DNA of 64,000 nt from WQXF01 sp031552825 (GTDB lineage: Bacteria; Bacillota; Clostridia; Christensenellales; Aristaeellaceae), in NCBI GenBank assembly GCA_031552825.1, contig JAVBMD010000016.1, forward strand, positions 77,299-141,298. The letters are read 5' to 3'. The position numbers were made by a program, and so were the translations under genes. How positions within the stretch are numbered: the first letter of the stretch is position 1; the number at the start of each line of letters is the position of its first letter. Positions 37,041 to 46,428 of the stretch are shown in pieces. The notes under the pieces were generated by a model. That model worked only from the letters and a program-made list of their open reading frames with translations. It made no database searches and was not told the DNA's origin.

Positions 37041-39239
37041 CTAGCTGCTCACGCGATAAATTTCGATGATATCGGTGCGCTTGGATAGCTGCTTGATGAT
37101 CCGATCCAGCTCGGTGCGGTTCTCCACCTCCAGCGTGGCGGAGATCGAGCAGGTTTGGTTTTTGTTGGCGCGGGCGCTGATGGCGGAGATCGTCACCTTG
37201 AGGCTGCCGATCGCCAGCACCAGATCGGCAAGGATGCCGCCGCGATCATAGGCGATGATCTGGATCGTGCCGCTGAACGAGGATTGCGCCTCGCCGTCCC
37301 AAGAGACCTCGACCAACCTGTCGGTTTCGATCTCGGAAACGATGTTGATGCAATCGGCCTTGTGTACCGTTACGCCGCGGCCGCGCGTGATGTAGCCGAC
37401 GATCTCGTCGCCGGGCAGCGGGCTGCAGCACTTGGCGAAGCGCACCAGCATGCCCGGCTCGCCGCGCACAAAGATGCCTTGGTCGCTGCGCGGATGCCTC
37501 GGCTCGGCAGCCGGATGCGGCGGGTTCTGCGCCGAATCGGGCAGCGGAATCGGCGTGGGCTTCTCCCGGCGGCGCTGCTCATCCATCAGCCGCGCGATCA
37601 CGTGGCTGGAGGCCAGCACGCCGAAGCCCACGGCGGCGTAAATATCGTCCACGTCATAAAACGCGTGCTTGCGCAGCAGCGGCTCCAGCAGCTCCGGCTT
37701 GAGCAGCGAGGGCAGGTTGACCGGGATGCGCTTGGCTTCGTGCTCGAGCATCGAGCGCCCCTTGGATACGTTCTCCTCCTTGAGCTCCCGCTTAAAGAAG
37801 GCGCGAATCTTTGCCTTGGCCTGCGAGGTTTTGGCTATCTTGAGCCAATCCATGCTCGGCCCCTTGGCGTTGTTTTGCGTCACCACCTCGACGAAGTCGC
37901 CGGTGTTGAGCTCGGTACCGATGGGCACCATGCGGCCGTTGATCTTGGCGCCGATGCACTTGTTGCCCACCGCGCTATGGATGCGGTAGGCAAAGTCGAT
38001 GGGCGTGGCGCCGCGCGGCAGGTTGATGATATCGCCCTTGGGCGTGAACACAAACACTTCCTCGCTGAACAGATCCACCTTCAGCGAATCGACAAACTCC
38101 TTTGAATCGCGGGTTTCGTTCTGCCAATCGAGGATTTGCCGCAGCCAATAGAGCTTTTGATCCAGCTCGTCGCCGCTCTGCTTGCCTTCCTTATAGCGCC
38201 AGTGCGCCGCGATGCCGAACTCCGCCATGCGGTGCATATCCCACGTGCGAATCTGCACCTCGAAGGGCATGCCGTTCTGCCCCACCACGGTGGTGTGCAG
38301 CGACTGGTACATATTTGATTTTGGTGTGGAGATGTAGTCCTTGAAGCGGTTGGGAATCTGCTTCCACAGCGTATGCACGATGCCAAGCACCGCGTAACAG
38401 TCCGGAATCGTATCCACCAGCACGCGGATGGCGATCAGATCGAAAATTTGGTCGAAGGGCTTGTTTTGCAGCACCATCTTTTTATAGATGCTGTAAAAGT
38501 GCTTCGGCCGACCTTCGATTTCATAATGAACGCCGAGTTCCTCGATCTTCTGCCCCAGCTGCTGGATCACCATGCGGATGGAATCGTCGCGTTCGGCGCG
38601 GCGCATACCTACCTTCTGGATCAGGTCGCGGTAGCCGTCCGGATCCAGATAGCGAAGGCAAAGGTCCTCCAGCTCCTGCTTGATGGTGTACACGCCGAGA
38701 CGGTGCGCCAGCGGCGCGTAGATATCCAGCGTTTCCTTGGCGATGGACTGCTGCTTTTCCGGCGGCTGAAAGCCCAGCGTGCGCATGTTGTGCAGGCGGT
38801 CGGCCAGCTTGATGAGCACCACGCGGATGTCCTTGGACATCGCGAGGATCATCTTGCGCAACGATTCGGCCTGCTGCTCCTCTTTCGAGGTGAACTCTAG
38901 CCGCCCCAGCTTCGTTACGCCATCCACCATCTGCGCCACCTCGGCGCCAAATTCCTTCTCAATCACCGCAGGGTCTACGTCCTTGCAGTCCTCTACCGTA
39001 TCATGCAACAGCCCGGCGGCGATGGTCGCGCCGTCCAGCATCAGGTCGGCGAGGATGGTAGCGACGATGCAGGGGTGCATGAAGTATGGCTCGCCGGATT
39101 TGCGAATCTGCTCGGCATGCGCGCTCTGCGCGAAGGTATACGCCTTGCGCACCAGATCAAGGTCTTCCTTCGGGTGATATTTTGCCACCTTGGCGAGGAG
39201 CTCTTCCAAGCCCAAAGCGGTTTGTTGCTGGGATTTCAT
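37041..39239 (-). CDS. Bifunctional (p)ppGpp synthetase/hydrolase (Rel/RSH)
   Basis: 732-aa stringent response enzyme. The HD hydrolase domain has His41, His55 and His79-Asp80 (LLHDTVED), which suggests active ppGpp hydrolysis. The synthetase domain holds GRPKHFYSIYKKM near 240, the TGS domain GDIINLPRGATPIDFAY near 400-420 and an ACT domain the last 75 residues. Length and order match long RSH proteins. GAAAGGAGAGG precedes the ATG. Part of the recJ-rsh-dtd cluster. Confidence 0.97.
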   Translation of the reverse strand: MKSQQQTALGLEELLAKVAKYHPKEDLDLVRKAYTFAQSAHAEQIRKSGEPYFMHPCIVATILADLMLDGATIAAGLLHDTVEDCKDVDPAVIEKEFGAEVAQMVDGVTKLGRLEFTSKEEQQAESLRKMILAMSKDIRVVLIKLADRLHNMRTLGFQPPEKQQSIAKETLDIYAPLAHRLGVYTIKQELEDLCLRYLDPDGYRDLIQKVGMRRAERDDSIRMVIQQLGQKIEELGVHYEIEGRPKHFYSIYKKMVLQNKPFDQIFDLIAIRVLVDTIPDCYAVLGIVHTLWKQIPNRFKDYISTPKSNMYQSLHTTVVGQNGMPFEVQIRTWDMHRMAEFGIAAHWRYKEGKQSGDELDQKLYWLRQILDWQNETRDSKEFVDSLKVDLFSEEVFVFTPKGDIINLPRGATPIDFAYRIHSAVGNKCIGAKINGRMVPIGTELNTGDFVEVVTQNNAKGPSMDWLKIAKTSQAKAKIRAFFKRELKEENVSKGRSMLEHEAKRIPVNLPSLLKPELLEPLLRKHAFYDVDDIYAAVGFGVLASSHVIARLMDEQRRREKPTPIPLPDSAQNPPHPAAEPRHPRSDQGIFVRGEPGMLVRFAKCCSPLPGDEIVGYITRGRGVTVHKADCINIVSEIETDRLVEVSWDGEAQSSFSGTIQIIAYDRGGILADLVLAIGSLKVTISAISARANKNQTCSISATLEVENRTELDRIIKQLSKRTDIIEIYRVSS

Positions 39240-39275
39240 ACGAGTCCTCTCCTTTCGGTGGGAAGTAGTTGATTG

Positions 39276-41672
39276 CTAGCACATTCCGCGCAGCGCCGCC
39301 AGCAGCTTGCTGTCGGCCAAGTCGCGCTTGACCGGCGGCGGCAGCGTTACCTGCCACGGTTTCCAATCGCAAGCCACCAGTGAAAGCTCCTCCAACACGT
39401 GCAGCCCGATGCAGGCCATCGGCTCGGTACAGGCCGCCTGCTGCGCAAGATCGGCCAGACTGTTCGGCGCGGCGCGCAGCGCCTTATAGATGCCGCGCAG
39501 CGCCTCGTCGGTGGGAACATGCGGCGCGATGGCTTGTTTGAGCTGCGGCGCGGCATCCGAGGCCACCAGCAACTCCGCGCCCGGCTGCAGTTGCCGCCAC
39601 GCGCGCAACTCGCCCTCATCCAACGCGCCGTCGAGCAGCACCACGCGGGCAAACCGCGCAAACTGTCCCTTCGCGCCCAACACCGGCGCAACGCATAGCG
39701 TATTGAAAGCGCGGGGATCTTCCGGCAAGCCGACGGTGTACTGCAGTTGCGCGTGCATCACTGCCAACCGGACCGTCCACTTGCGCAGCGCCGACAGCGT
39801 GCGCGCCACCAGCAGCGTACCCTGCGCGTCGGCTTCCAGCGCCTCGCGGATGGCGGCATCCAGCGCGTCGGTCGCCAATGCGCGCGGCGCCAAGGTTTCC
39901 TGCGAACCTTCCGATTGCAGAATGATACTATTATAAAGGATTTGCTGACAAATTGCACGAAAAAAAGTTGTCTCCATTCCAGCGCAAGTTGTCAGAAAAG
40001 CGCGGGCAGCGGCGTGCGGCTCCATCTGCCGGATTTCGCACTGCACGCTGCGGCGATCCTGCCACACGTTGATGCTAGCGGCGAACAGCGCGTCGATGCG
40101 CTCCGGCAGCGACGCAGCCTGCGGCCCCAGGCGAAAAGCGATGCCCTCGCGCACCTCGCCCTCCTGCGAAAGGTACAGCTTCAGGTGCGCGCCTTCGCGC
40201 CCCACGGCGCGCGGCTCCACCGGCACCGCGCCGCGCACGCAGAACAGCGGTGCGGCGTTGCCGAAACCGGTGGGCTGCATCTGCTCCATCTGCGTAACCA
40301 ATGACTCCTGCACCTCGGCCAGCGTCAGCTCAAAATCGTACAGCTCGGTGGGGATAAAGGTGTCGGGCTGCGCCTGCACGGCGATGGCGGCGTTAAGCCG
40401 TTCGCGCAGCTCCGGCAGCGCGGCGGCGGGCAGCGTGAGCCCGGCGGCCTGCGCGTGCCCGCCAAAGCGCAGGAACAAATCGCGGCACCCCCACAGCGCG
40501 GCGTGGATGTTGATGCCCGGAATGGAGCGCGCCGAACCGACGCACAGATCGCCCTCCCGCGCCAGCAGCAGCGTCGGCCAGCGGTATTGCTCCACCAGCC
40601 GCGAGGCCGCCAGCCCGATCACGCCGGGATTCCATCCCTCGCCGCAAAGCACGATGGCGCGATCGCGCAGAAAGTCGACCTCCTCCGGAATCTTGGCGCG
40701 CGCATCCTCCAGAATATGCTGCTCGACGAGCTGGCGCTCCTTGTTCTCGGCATCCAGATCGCTCGCGATGCGCCGCGCCGCCGCCTCGTCCCGCGTGGTC
40801 AGCAGCTCCACGCTTCGCGACGCGTCCGCCAGCCGCCCGCCAGCGTTGATGCGCGGCGCAAGCTGAAAGCCCACCTGCCCCGCGCTTAGCGTTTCCGGCT
40901 GTACGGCGGAAACCTCCATCAGCGCGCGCAGACCCGGGCGCTTGGCGGCGCGCAGCACGCGCAGCCCTTCGGCGACGATTACGCGGTTTTCTCCCACCAG
41001 CGGCACCAAATCCGCCACCGTCGCCAGCGCCGCCAAATCCAGCAGCGGCTCCACCGCCTCCAGCCCGCCCATTGCCTGCACCAGCTTGAGCGCCACGCCC
41101 GCGCCGCACAGCTTGGGGAACGGATAACCGCCCAGCAGCGGATTGAGCACCGCCTCGCAATCCAGCGGTTGTTCGCCGAGCTGATGATGATCGGTGACGA
41201 TGACGCGCATGCCCAATTCCCTCGCCCTCGCCACTTCCTTGGCCGAGGTGATGCCGCAATCCACGGTAATCAGCAACCGCGAGCGCCCCGCGATCGCCTC
41301 CACCGCCGGGATATTGAGGCCGTAGCCCTCGCCATGGCGCGCCGGGATGTAGCAATCCACCTTGGCACCGTGTTTGCGCAGGTAGGTCATCAGCAACGCC
41401 GTGGCGCTCACGCCATCCACGTCGTAATCTCCATACACCGTGATCGGTTCTTTTCCGGAAATCGCGGCCTCAACATTTTCTACCGCCGCGCGCATGTCCT
41501 GCATCAAGAACGGATCGTGCAAATCCGACAGCGCGGGCGACAAAAAAGCCTTTGCGGCCTCCTCTGTTTGCACGCCCCGCGCGGCCAACAACTGCGCGAC
41601 CCTCGGATGCAGCCCCATTGCCAGCAACGCCTCCGGCGCTTCTTCCATCGGCCTTTGCACAAAACGCATCAT
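39276..41672 (-). CDS. recJ: Single-stranded-DNA-specific exonuclease RecJ
   Basis: 798-aa 5'-3' ssDNA exonuclease. DHH-family motifs: DYDVDG (I), VDCGI (II), VTDHHQ (III) and the DHHA1 part with RINAGGRL, plus a GGHAQAAG segment. The long C-terminal part (about 570-798) is typical of Bacillota RecJ. The start at 41672 lies 7 nt after AGGAGG; there are two ATG in tandem. It is between secF and rsh, a common arrangement. Confidence 0.96.
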   Translation of the reverse strand: MMRFVQRPMEEAPEALLAMGLHPRVAQLLAARGVQTEEAAKAFLSPALSDLHDPFLMQDMRAAVENVEAAISGKEPITVYGDYDVDGVSATALLMTYLRKHGAKVDCYIPARHGEGYGLNIPAVEAIAGRSRLLITVDCGITSAKEVARARELGMRVIVTDHHQLGEQPLDCEAVLNPLLGGYPFPKLCGAGVALKLVQAMGGLEAVEPLLDLAALATVADLVPLVGENRVIVAEGLRVLRAAKRPGLRALMEVSAVQPETLSAGQVGFQLAPRINAGGRLADASRSVELLTTRDEAAARRIASDLDAENKERQLVEQHILEDARAKIPEEVDFLRDRAIVLCGEGWNPGVIGLAASRLVEQYRWPTLLLAREGDLCVGSARSIPGINIHAALWGCRDLFLRFGGHAQAAGLTLPAAALPELRERLNAAIAVQAQPDTFIPTELYDFELTLAEVQESLVTQMEQMQPTGFGNAAPLFCVRGAVPVEPRAVGREGAHLKLYLSQEGEVREGIAFRLGPQAASLPERIDALFAASINVWQDRRSVQCEIRQMEPHAAARAFLTTCAGMETTFFRAICQQILYNSIILQSEGSQETLAPRALATDALDAAIREALEADAQGTLLVARTLSALRKWTVRLAVMHAQLQYTVGLPEDPRAFNTLCVAPVLGAKGQFARFARVVLLDGALDEGELRAWRQLQPGAELLVASDAAPQLKQAIAPHVPTDEALRGIYKALRAAPNSLADLAQQAACTEPMACIGLHVLEELSLVACDWKPWQVTLPPPVKRDLADSKLLAALRGMC

Positions 41673-41702
41673 GATGATTCCTCCTGAAAGCAAATTGGAG
41701 AA

Positions 41703-41728
41703 GGAGCCTTCCACAGCGGGAAGGCTCC
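41703..41728 (-). terminator. Hairpin between secF and recJ
   Basis: Perfect stem GGAGCCTTCC/GGAAGGCTCC with a six-base loop. The following tract is only moderately T-rich, so part of the transcription may go on to recJ. Confidence 0.6.
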
Positions 41729-41752
41729 CATTTGCCGTTTTCTATTTGTCGT

Positions 41753-42694
41753 TTACTTGTTGCCGCGAAGCTTGAGCAACCATGCCCACACGTAGCCGGT
41801 AAGCATATTGGAGGAATAGAGGCAGACCAGCATGCCCAGCAGCAGCGGCAGCGCGATTTCCTTCACCGCAGCCACGCCGAGAATCCACAGCATCACCGTC
41901 ACCAGCAGCGCTACCAACGCGATGCCGAGGGTGCGCGGCAGCGCCTCCTGCGCCGCACGGGTCACGACCTCGGCGCGGCTGAGATTGCGCGCGCTGCCCT
42001 TGCCGGTGGTCTCGCGGATGCGGGTGAAGATCACCAGCGTATTGGCGGCGGAGTATGCGAGTATGGCTAGCGGCACGGCGTAGAAGGCGGTGTTCACCGG
42101 GATGCGCAGGATCACCACCAGCGCCAGCATCAGGAATACATCGTGCAGAATGCCCAGCACCGCCGCCGCACCGGCAAGCAGCTCAAACCGAATGGCAACA
42201 TAGATCAGCACCAGCACGCAGGCGATGAGCATGCTCAGCCGCACGCTCTCCATCAAATCCTTCCCCGCCGTCGCGCCGATCTTTTCCGCGGCTAAAAGCT
42301 TGGTGTTCGGATAGGTTTCGCGCAGCGCGGTTTCCAGCGCGGCGGCCGTTGCCGCAGAGTCCGCGAGCGACTTCACCCGCACCTCGAGGCAGTTCTTGTC
42401 CGCCCCAGCGGTGTCGACGGCCTCGTGATTCGGATCGGCAGCATGATCATGCGCCTCCGGCACGACGGTCTGGGCGACGGCCTGCGCAGCGCCCAAACCC
42501 TGCTTGGACAGCGCGGCGCGCACCGCATGCATTTCAAACGCCTCGCCCATATCGTAGCGCAGGGCGACGCCGCCGACAAAGTCGATTCCCTGATTGATGC
42601 CGGTGCCGATCACCGTCATCAGCAGCGCGATGACTAGGATCGCAGCAGAAACGATCAAACACACCTTGGCGCGATTTTGAACCATAAGCTTCAT
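41753..42694 (-). CDS. secF: Protein translocase subunit SecF
   Basis: 313-aa partner of SecD with six membrane segments. GIDFVGGVALRYDM marks the first external segment; LLRIPVNTAFYAVPLAILAYS and the IRETTGKGSARNLSR part match the SecF core. A His/Asp-rich loop (PEAHDHAADPNHEAVD) in the first external domain is unusual. It pulls exported proteins across using the proton gradient. It follows secD by 12 bp. Confidence 0.95.
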   Translation of the reverse strand: MKLMVQNRAKVCLIVSAAILVIALLMTVIGTGINQGIDFVGGVALRYDMGEAFEMHAVRAALSKQGLGAAQAVAQTVVPEAHDHAADPNHEAVDTAGADKNCLEVRVKSLADSAATAAALETALRETYPNTKLLAAEKIGATAGKDLMESVRLSMLIACVLVLIYVAIRFELLAGAAAVLGILHDVFLMLALVVILRIPVNTAFYAVPLAILAYSAANTLVIFTRIRETTGKGSARNLSRAEVVTRAAQEALPRTLGIALVALLVTVMLWILGVAAVKEIALPLLLGMLVCLYSSNMLTGYVWAWLLKLRGNK

Positions 42695-42706
42695 CGTGCT
42701 CCCCCC

Positions 42707-44128
42707 TTACCCTACATTCGATTGCCGGTTGCCCGCGCCAATGTCCGCAATCAGCTTAAGCAACCAGCGCGAAATAAACATTACCGTGAACAGCGAGGTC
42801 GCCACGCCGATCACCAGCGTCAGCGCGAGACCGCGGATTGCTCCGGTTCCAAACTGGAGCAGCACCAGCGCCACAATGATGGCGACGATGCTCGCGTCCA
42901 AGATGGCGGGGCGCACGCCGACATAGGCGCTTTGCAGCTTATTGCGCGCCGCGCGTCCGCCCTTGGCATCCTCGCGGTGGCGCTCCAGCAGGAGCACGTT
43001 GCCATCCGCCACCAAGCAGAGGCTGATGGCGATCCCCACCACGCCGGGCAGGGAAAGCTGCGCGCCGAATACCGCCAGCAGGAAGAGCACCAGCAGGCTA
43101 TAGATGGCCAGCGCGATCACCGCGACCGCACCGAAAACGCGATAACGAACGAGCATGAAGGCCGCGATCAGCGCCAGCGCGATGAGCAGCGCCGTCACGA
43201 TCTTGCCCGCCGCCTCGGCGCCCAGCGTTGCGGAGACCTCGGCCATCTCGGTTCTCTCCAGCTCCAGCGGCAGCGCGCCGAGCCGAATCATCGACGCCAA
43301 GCTATTTGCCTGCGCCTCGGCCATCACCCCGTTGCCAAGATAAATCTTCCCGCTGGTAACGGCGGCATCCACGCTCAACGAGGACAGCGCCTGACCGTCC
43401 AGCTCGATCGAGAGCGTCTTGCCGACGTTGGCTTTGGTTCCATCGGCGTACAATTGCTTGCCTTCCGGCGTGAGGGTGAACTCGACATATTTCCCGCCCA
43501 CTTGATTCGTATTGGAGACCACGCGCACGCTCTGAATATGCTTGCTCTCGACCATCGTATTGCCGTCGGGATCCTTGACCTCAAAAAGCGCGCGGGTAAA
43601 GACGGTATCCAGCAGCGCCTCGTCCGCCAACGTCCCGGGCATCTCCACGCGGATGCGATCCTCGCCCAGCGCGGACACCGCCGCCTCGGCAATGCCCTGC
43701 TCGGCCAAGCGGTTGCGGAGCATGTCCACCGCTTGATCGATCGGCAAGGCGGTGTTGCCAGCTTCGCCTTCGAGCTGCTTGGCCTGATAAACGGCCGATA
43801 CACCGCCGCGCAGATCCAAGCCCAGCCCGATGGCCTTATGCCAAGGCTGCATGTAGTGTACCAGCCTGCCCTGCCCAAATCCGTTGAACGCCAGCAGCGC
43901 GGTGCAAAGAATTAGCACCAAGATTACGCCAAGGGAGATCAGGCTCACGAGGCGGGCGTTCGGCGGATTGCGCTTCGCGTTGGCCTTCTTGTTGCCGGTT
44001 TTCGCCTTGTTTTGATTCGGCTTATTTTGATTGGCCTTGTTATTGCCGTCTTTGTTTCCGTTTGCCTTGCTTCCGATAGCCTTGTTTCCGTTGGCCATAT
44101 TTGCATTGGCCTTGTTTTCTTTCGCCAT
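42707..44128 (-). CDS. secD: Protein translocase subunit SecD with Asn/Lys-rich N-terminal extension
   Basis: 473-aa SecD. LGLDLRGGVSAVYQ is the hallmark after the first membrane helix; the P1 domain follows, then five more helices. The cytosolic N-terminus has about 50 residues of Asn, Lys, Gly and Ala before the first helix (from about 58), not usual for SecD. The start at 44128 follows AGGAGGAAG; 23 further upstream codons have no ribosome site. Operon: small membrane protein, secD, secF. Confidence 0.95.
   Translation of the reverse strand: MAKENKANANMANGNKAIGSKANGNKDGNNKANQNKPNQNKAKTGNKKANAKRNPPNARLVSLISLGVILVLILCTALLAFNGFGQGRLVHYMQPWHKAIGLGLDLRGGVSAVYQAKQLEGEAGNTALPIDQAVDMLRNRLAEQGIAEAAVSALGEDRIRVEMPGTLADEALLDTVFTRALFEVKDPDGNTMVESKHIQSVRVVSNTNQVGGKYVEFTLTPEGKQLYADGTKANVGKTLSIELDGQALSSLSVDAAVTSGKIYLGNGVMAEAQANSLASMIRLGALPLELERTEMAEVSATLGAEAAGKIVTALLIALALIAAFMLVRYRVFGAVAVIALAIYSLLVLFLLAVFGAQLSLPGVVGIAISLCLVADGNVLLLERHREDAKGGRAARNKLQSAYVGVRPAILDASIVAIIVALVLLQFGTGAIRGLALTLVIGVATSLFTVMFISRWLLKLIADIGAGNRQSNVG
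43972..44116 (-). repeat. Degenerate repeats coding the Asn/Lys-rich SecD extension
   Basis: Imperfect units of 15-18 bp around AAGGCCAA(T/C) and AACAAGGC encode NKANANMANGNKAIGSK, then similar words. The repeat is in frame. Confidence 0.7.
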
Positions 44129-44209
44129 GTCGGTTCTTCCTCCTGTCACAATTTCCGTCCGCCCGCGACTTCCGCAGGCGGCAGCTTGTCCCGTCATTGA
44201 GGAAGCGCG

Positions 44210-44575
44210 CTACCCACCGGCATCCTCCAGCGCGAAGGCGCGGTAGGCCTCCCGCATATAACGTCCTGCGCGCAGCACGTTTCCGTTGGCGTCACGCGCC
44301 AAGCCGGGCGCGGACAACGCCCCCTGCGTTTCCCTGTTCGCCCGTGCCTCGCGCGGGCTTTCCGCCTGCGCGGCGCGCATTGGCGGGCTTTGCATGCCGG
44401 AGGGATCCTGCGATGTCGCGCCCGGCATCACCGGAACGGCCACCGGCCTTTCCGCGCGCGCCGGTTCATTGGGCGACGCGTCGCTGACGATTAACCTGCC
44501 GCCACCGAGCAGCATCAGGCACCACAGCGCCGCAAAAAGAGACGCCGCGACGAGGAGCGTTCGACGAAGGGGCAT
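44210..44575 (-). CDS. Small membrane-anchored protein upstream of secD
   Basis: 121-aa protein with one N-terminal membrane helix or signal segment (LLVAASLFAALWCLMLLGG) followed by an Ala/Pro/Glu-rich external part (PNEPARAERPVAVPVMPG) and an ARDANGNVLRAGRYMREAYRAF end. I recognise no family. GAAAGGAG precedes the ATG. It is the first gene after the promoter at 44628-44656, 81 bp before secD, so it is co-transcribed with secDF. Confidence 0.65.
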   Translation of the reverse strand: MPLRRTLLVAASLFAALWCLMLLGGGRLIVSDASPNEPARAERPVAVPVMPGATSQDPSGMQSPPMRAAQAESPREARANRETQGALSAPGLARDANGNVLRAGRYMREAYRAFALEDAGG

Positions 44576-44627
44576 CTCCCTTCACTCCTTTCGCGGCGGA
44601 AATGAAAATAATTCCAAGATCGTAACG

Positions 44628-44656
44628 ATTATACGCAATTCATCGCGGCTCGTCAA
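44628..44656 (-). promoter_or_regulatory. Promoter of the secDF operon
   Basis: Minus strand TTGACG (44651-44656), 17 bp, TATAAT (44628-44633). The -35 lies inside the 3' end of the upstream membrane protein gene. Confidence 0.8.
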
Positions 44657-46394
44657 GCGGCTGTTGCTTGGCGATAAAGAATAGCCCGATCGTCAGCGGC
44701 AAGCACAGATACAGCGCGTAGATATAGCGAGTTTCCGCGTAAGGCAGCCCCAGCATCAGCGGCACCCACACCGCCAGCACCGGCAAAAGCGCCAGCAAAT
44801 AACGGCTTTTGCGCCCCGCCCAAGCGCAGGCGCACACTGCAAGGATGTACCAAATTTGTAATCCTTCGCTAAAGAGCAGAGAAACAACAGGCACCTGCGA
44901 CCACTTCGCCACATCGGTCTGCCACAGGAACGCGAAGGCAGGCACCAACGGCTTGGTTTTAACAAAATCGCTCCATTCCCCTTGGGAATAGTTCCATTCA
45001 TAGCCAAACATCAGCGCCTGATCCGGATACCAATACCGGTAGCTGAGCATGCCATACGCTTCCATATAGGTCTCCGGGTAGCGCAACCCGATCTCCCCCC
45101 ACAGCTTGGCGTAGGCGGGCAAATGCGCGCGCAGCTCCTCGTGCTGAAACCGCGGATCGAGCTTGATCGGATCGCTCCATAGCGGGCTATAGTCTTCAGC
45201 CAACGCTTTATACGGTATCACGCGCTCCAGGGTGCGCGTTTGCTCCTCGCTCAGCGCCAGCCCTTTCTTGGCCACCAGCCCGACCTGCTGCAGCGGCACC
45301 CCCAGCGTCTCGGTCATATGCGGCTGCCGCACATGCAGCGCGCTGAACACAGGCCCCTGCAACAGCAGGAAAAACGCCAAAATACCGGCTGCGGCGCAGG
45401 CGATTTTTTTGCGCATCGCCGCACAGCCGCGAATCAGAGCGATCAGCGCGGCGCTGGAGACCAGAATGCCATTTCCGCGCACAAACGGCAGCAACGTCAG
45501 CACAGCGACCAAGCGCGCAAAAGCGCCCCGCTTCTCCAAATAAGCGCCACGCGTCTCCGCGACGCGCAGCAGTTGCAGCGCAAGCAGCGTCACCAGCGCG
45601 GAAAAGGGGATATCCTTCCATAGTGTGATAGAATAAGCAGCGTGCAGCGGATTGAGCGCAAAGTACGCGACGGCGAGCGCCGTCGGCCACGACCCTCGCA
45701 GCCGCTCGCACAGCGCCAGCACCACCTGCGCGCACACCGCCGAGAGGCACAGCAACTGAACCAGCGCGTAGCCCGCAAAGCCCTGCGCTTCCCCCATGCC
45801 CAACCATTTGGCGACCCGCGTGGCAAAGCCCAAGCTCAGCGTGTGCAAGACCGGATGCGCGTTCGCATACTCCCCGGACAGCACCTGACCATACTGCACC
45901 AGCGTATCGCCGCTGACAATGCACGGATGAAAATACAACCAATACGGCAGCCAGCACAGCGCGATGATCGCCCACACGCCAAGGAACCAGCGCCGCCTTT
46001 GGCGAACGCTCATCCTCTCCGGCGCGCCGAGTTTGCAAAAGCGCGGCTGCCACGCCATCAGGTTGCACAGCAGCGCGGCAAAGAACAGCGCCATGCCGCC
46101 GAAGCGCAGCAACAGCTGCGTCCAGTGTACCTGCGGCAGGATGCCGGTTTCTGTTTTAAAGGCGATGCCCGAGAGATACGCCAGCGAAAGCCCGCCGCCC
46201 CACAGCAGGGACGCCACGGCTGCGCGTCGCGTAAGGTGCGCCAGCGCGCCGCGCAGCAACAGCAAGCAAGCCGAAAAAAGCAAAAGCACCAACACATAAT
46301 GCGTCTTGAGGCCGGTGCTGGTAAACTGCGCGAGCAGCGCGACCGTCACCCCCGCCGCCGCGCAAAGCACGCCGATTTGCCGAATTTGCCGCAT
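44640..46394 (-). CDS. Polytopic membrane protein, DUF6020/GT-C-like
   Basis: 584-aa protein with about 12 hydrophobic segments. GDTLVQYGQVLSGEYANAHPVLHTLSLG and the ITLWKDIPFSALV segment resemble the DUF6020 family of membrane proteins and, more distantly, GT-C glycosyltransferases. Substrate unknown. The start at 46394 follows AAGGAGGAAACG; an open frame of 119 codons upstream lies antisense to the intergenic space and scfB and is not used. It follows scfB by 34 bp. Confidence 0.65.
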   Translation of the reverse strand: MRQIRQIGVLCAAAGVTVALLAQFTSTGLKTHYVLVLLLFSACLLLLRGALAHLTRRAAVASLLWGGGLSLAYLSGIAFKTETGILPQVHWTQLLLRFGGMALFFAALLCNLMAWQPRFCKLGAPERMSVRQRRRWFLGVWAIIALCWLPYWLYFHPCIVSGDTLVQYGQVLSGEYANAHPVLHTLSLGFATRVAKWLGMGEAQGFAGYALVQLLCLSAVCAQVVLALCERLRGSWPTALAVAYFALNPLHAAYSITLWKDIPFSALVTLLALQLLRVAETRGAYLEKRGAFARLVAVLTLLPFVRGNGILVSSAALIALIRGCAAMRKKIACAAAGILAFFLLLQGPVFSALHVRQPHMTETLGVPLQQVGLVAKKGLALSEEQTRTLERVIPYKALAEDYSPLWSDPIKLDPRFQHEELRAHLPAYAKLWGEIGLRYPETYMEAYGMLSYRYWYPDQALMFGYEWNYSQGEWSDFVKTKPLVPAFAFLWQTDVAKWSQVPVVSLLFSEGLQIWYILAVCACAWAGRKSRYLLALLPVLAVWVPLMLGLPYAETRYIYALYLCLPLTIGLFFIAKQQPLDEPR

Positions 46395-46428
46395 ACCGTT
46401 TCCTCCTTGGTACCGTGGGTTGCGTCTT

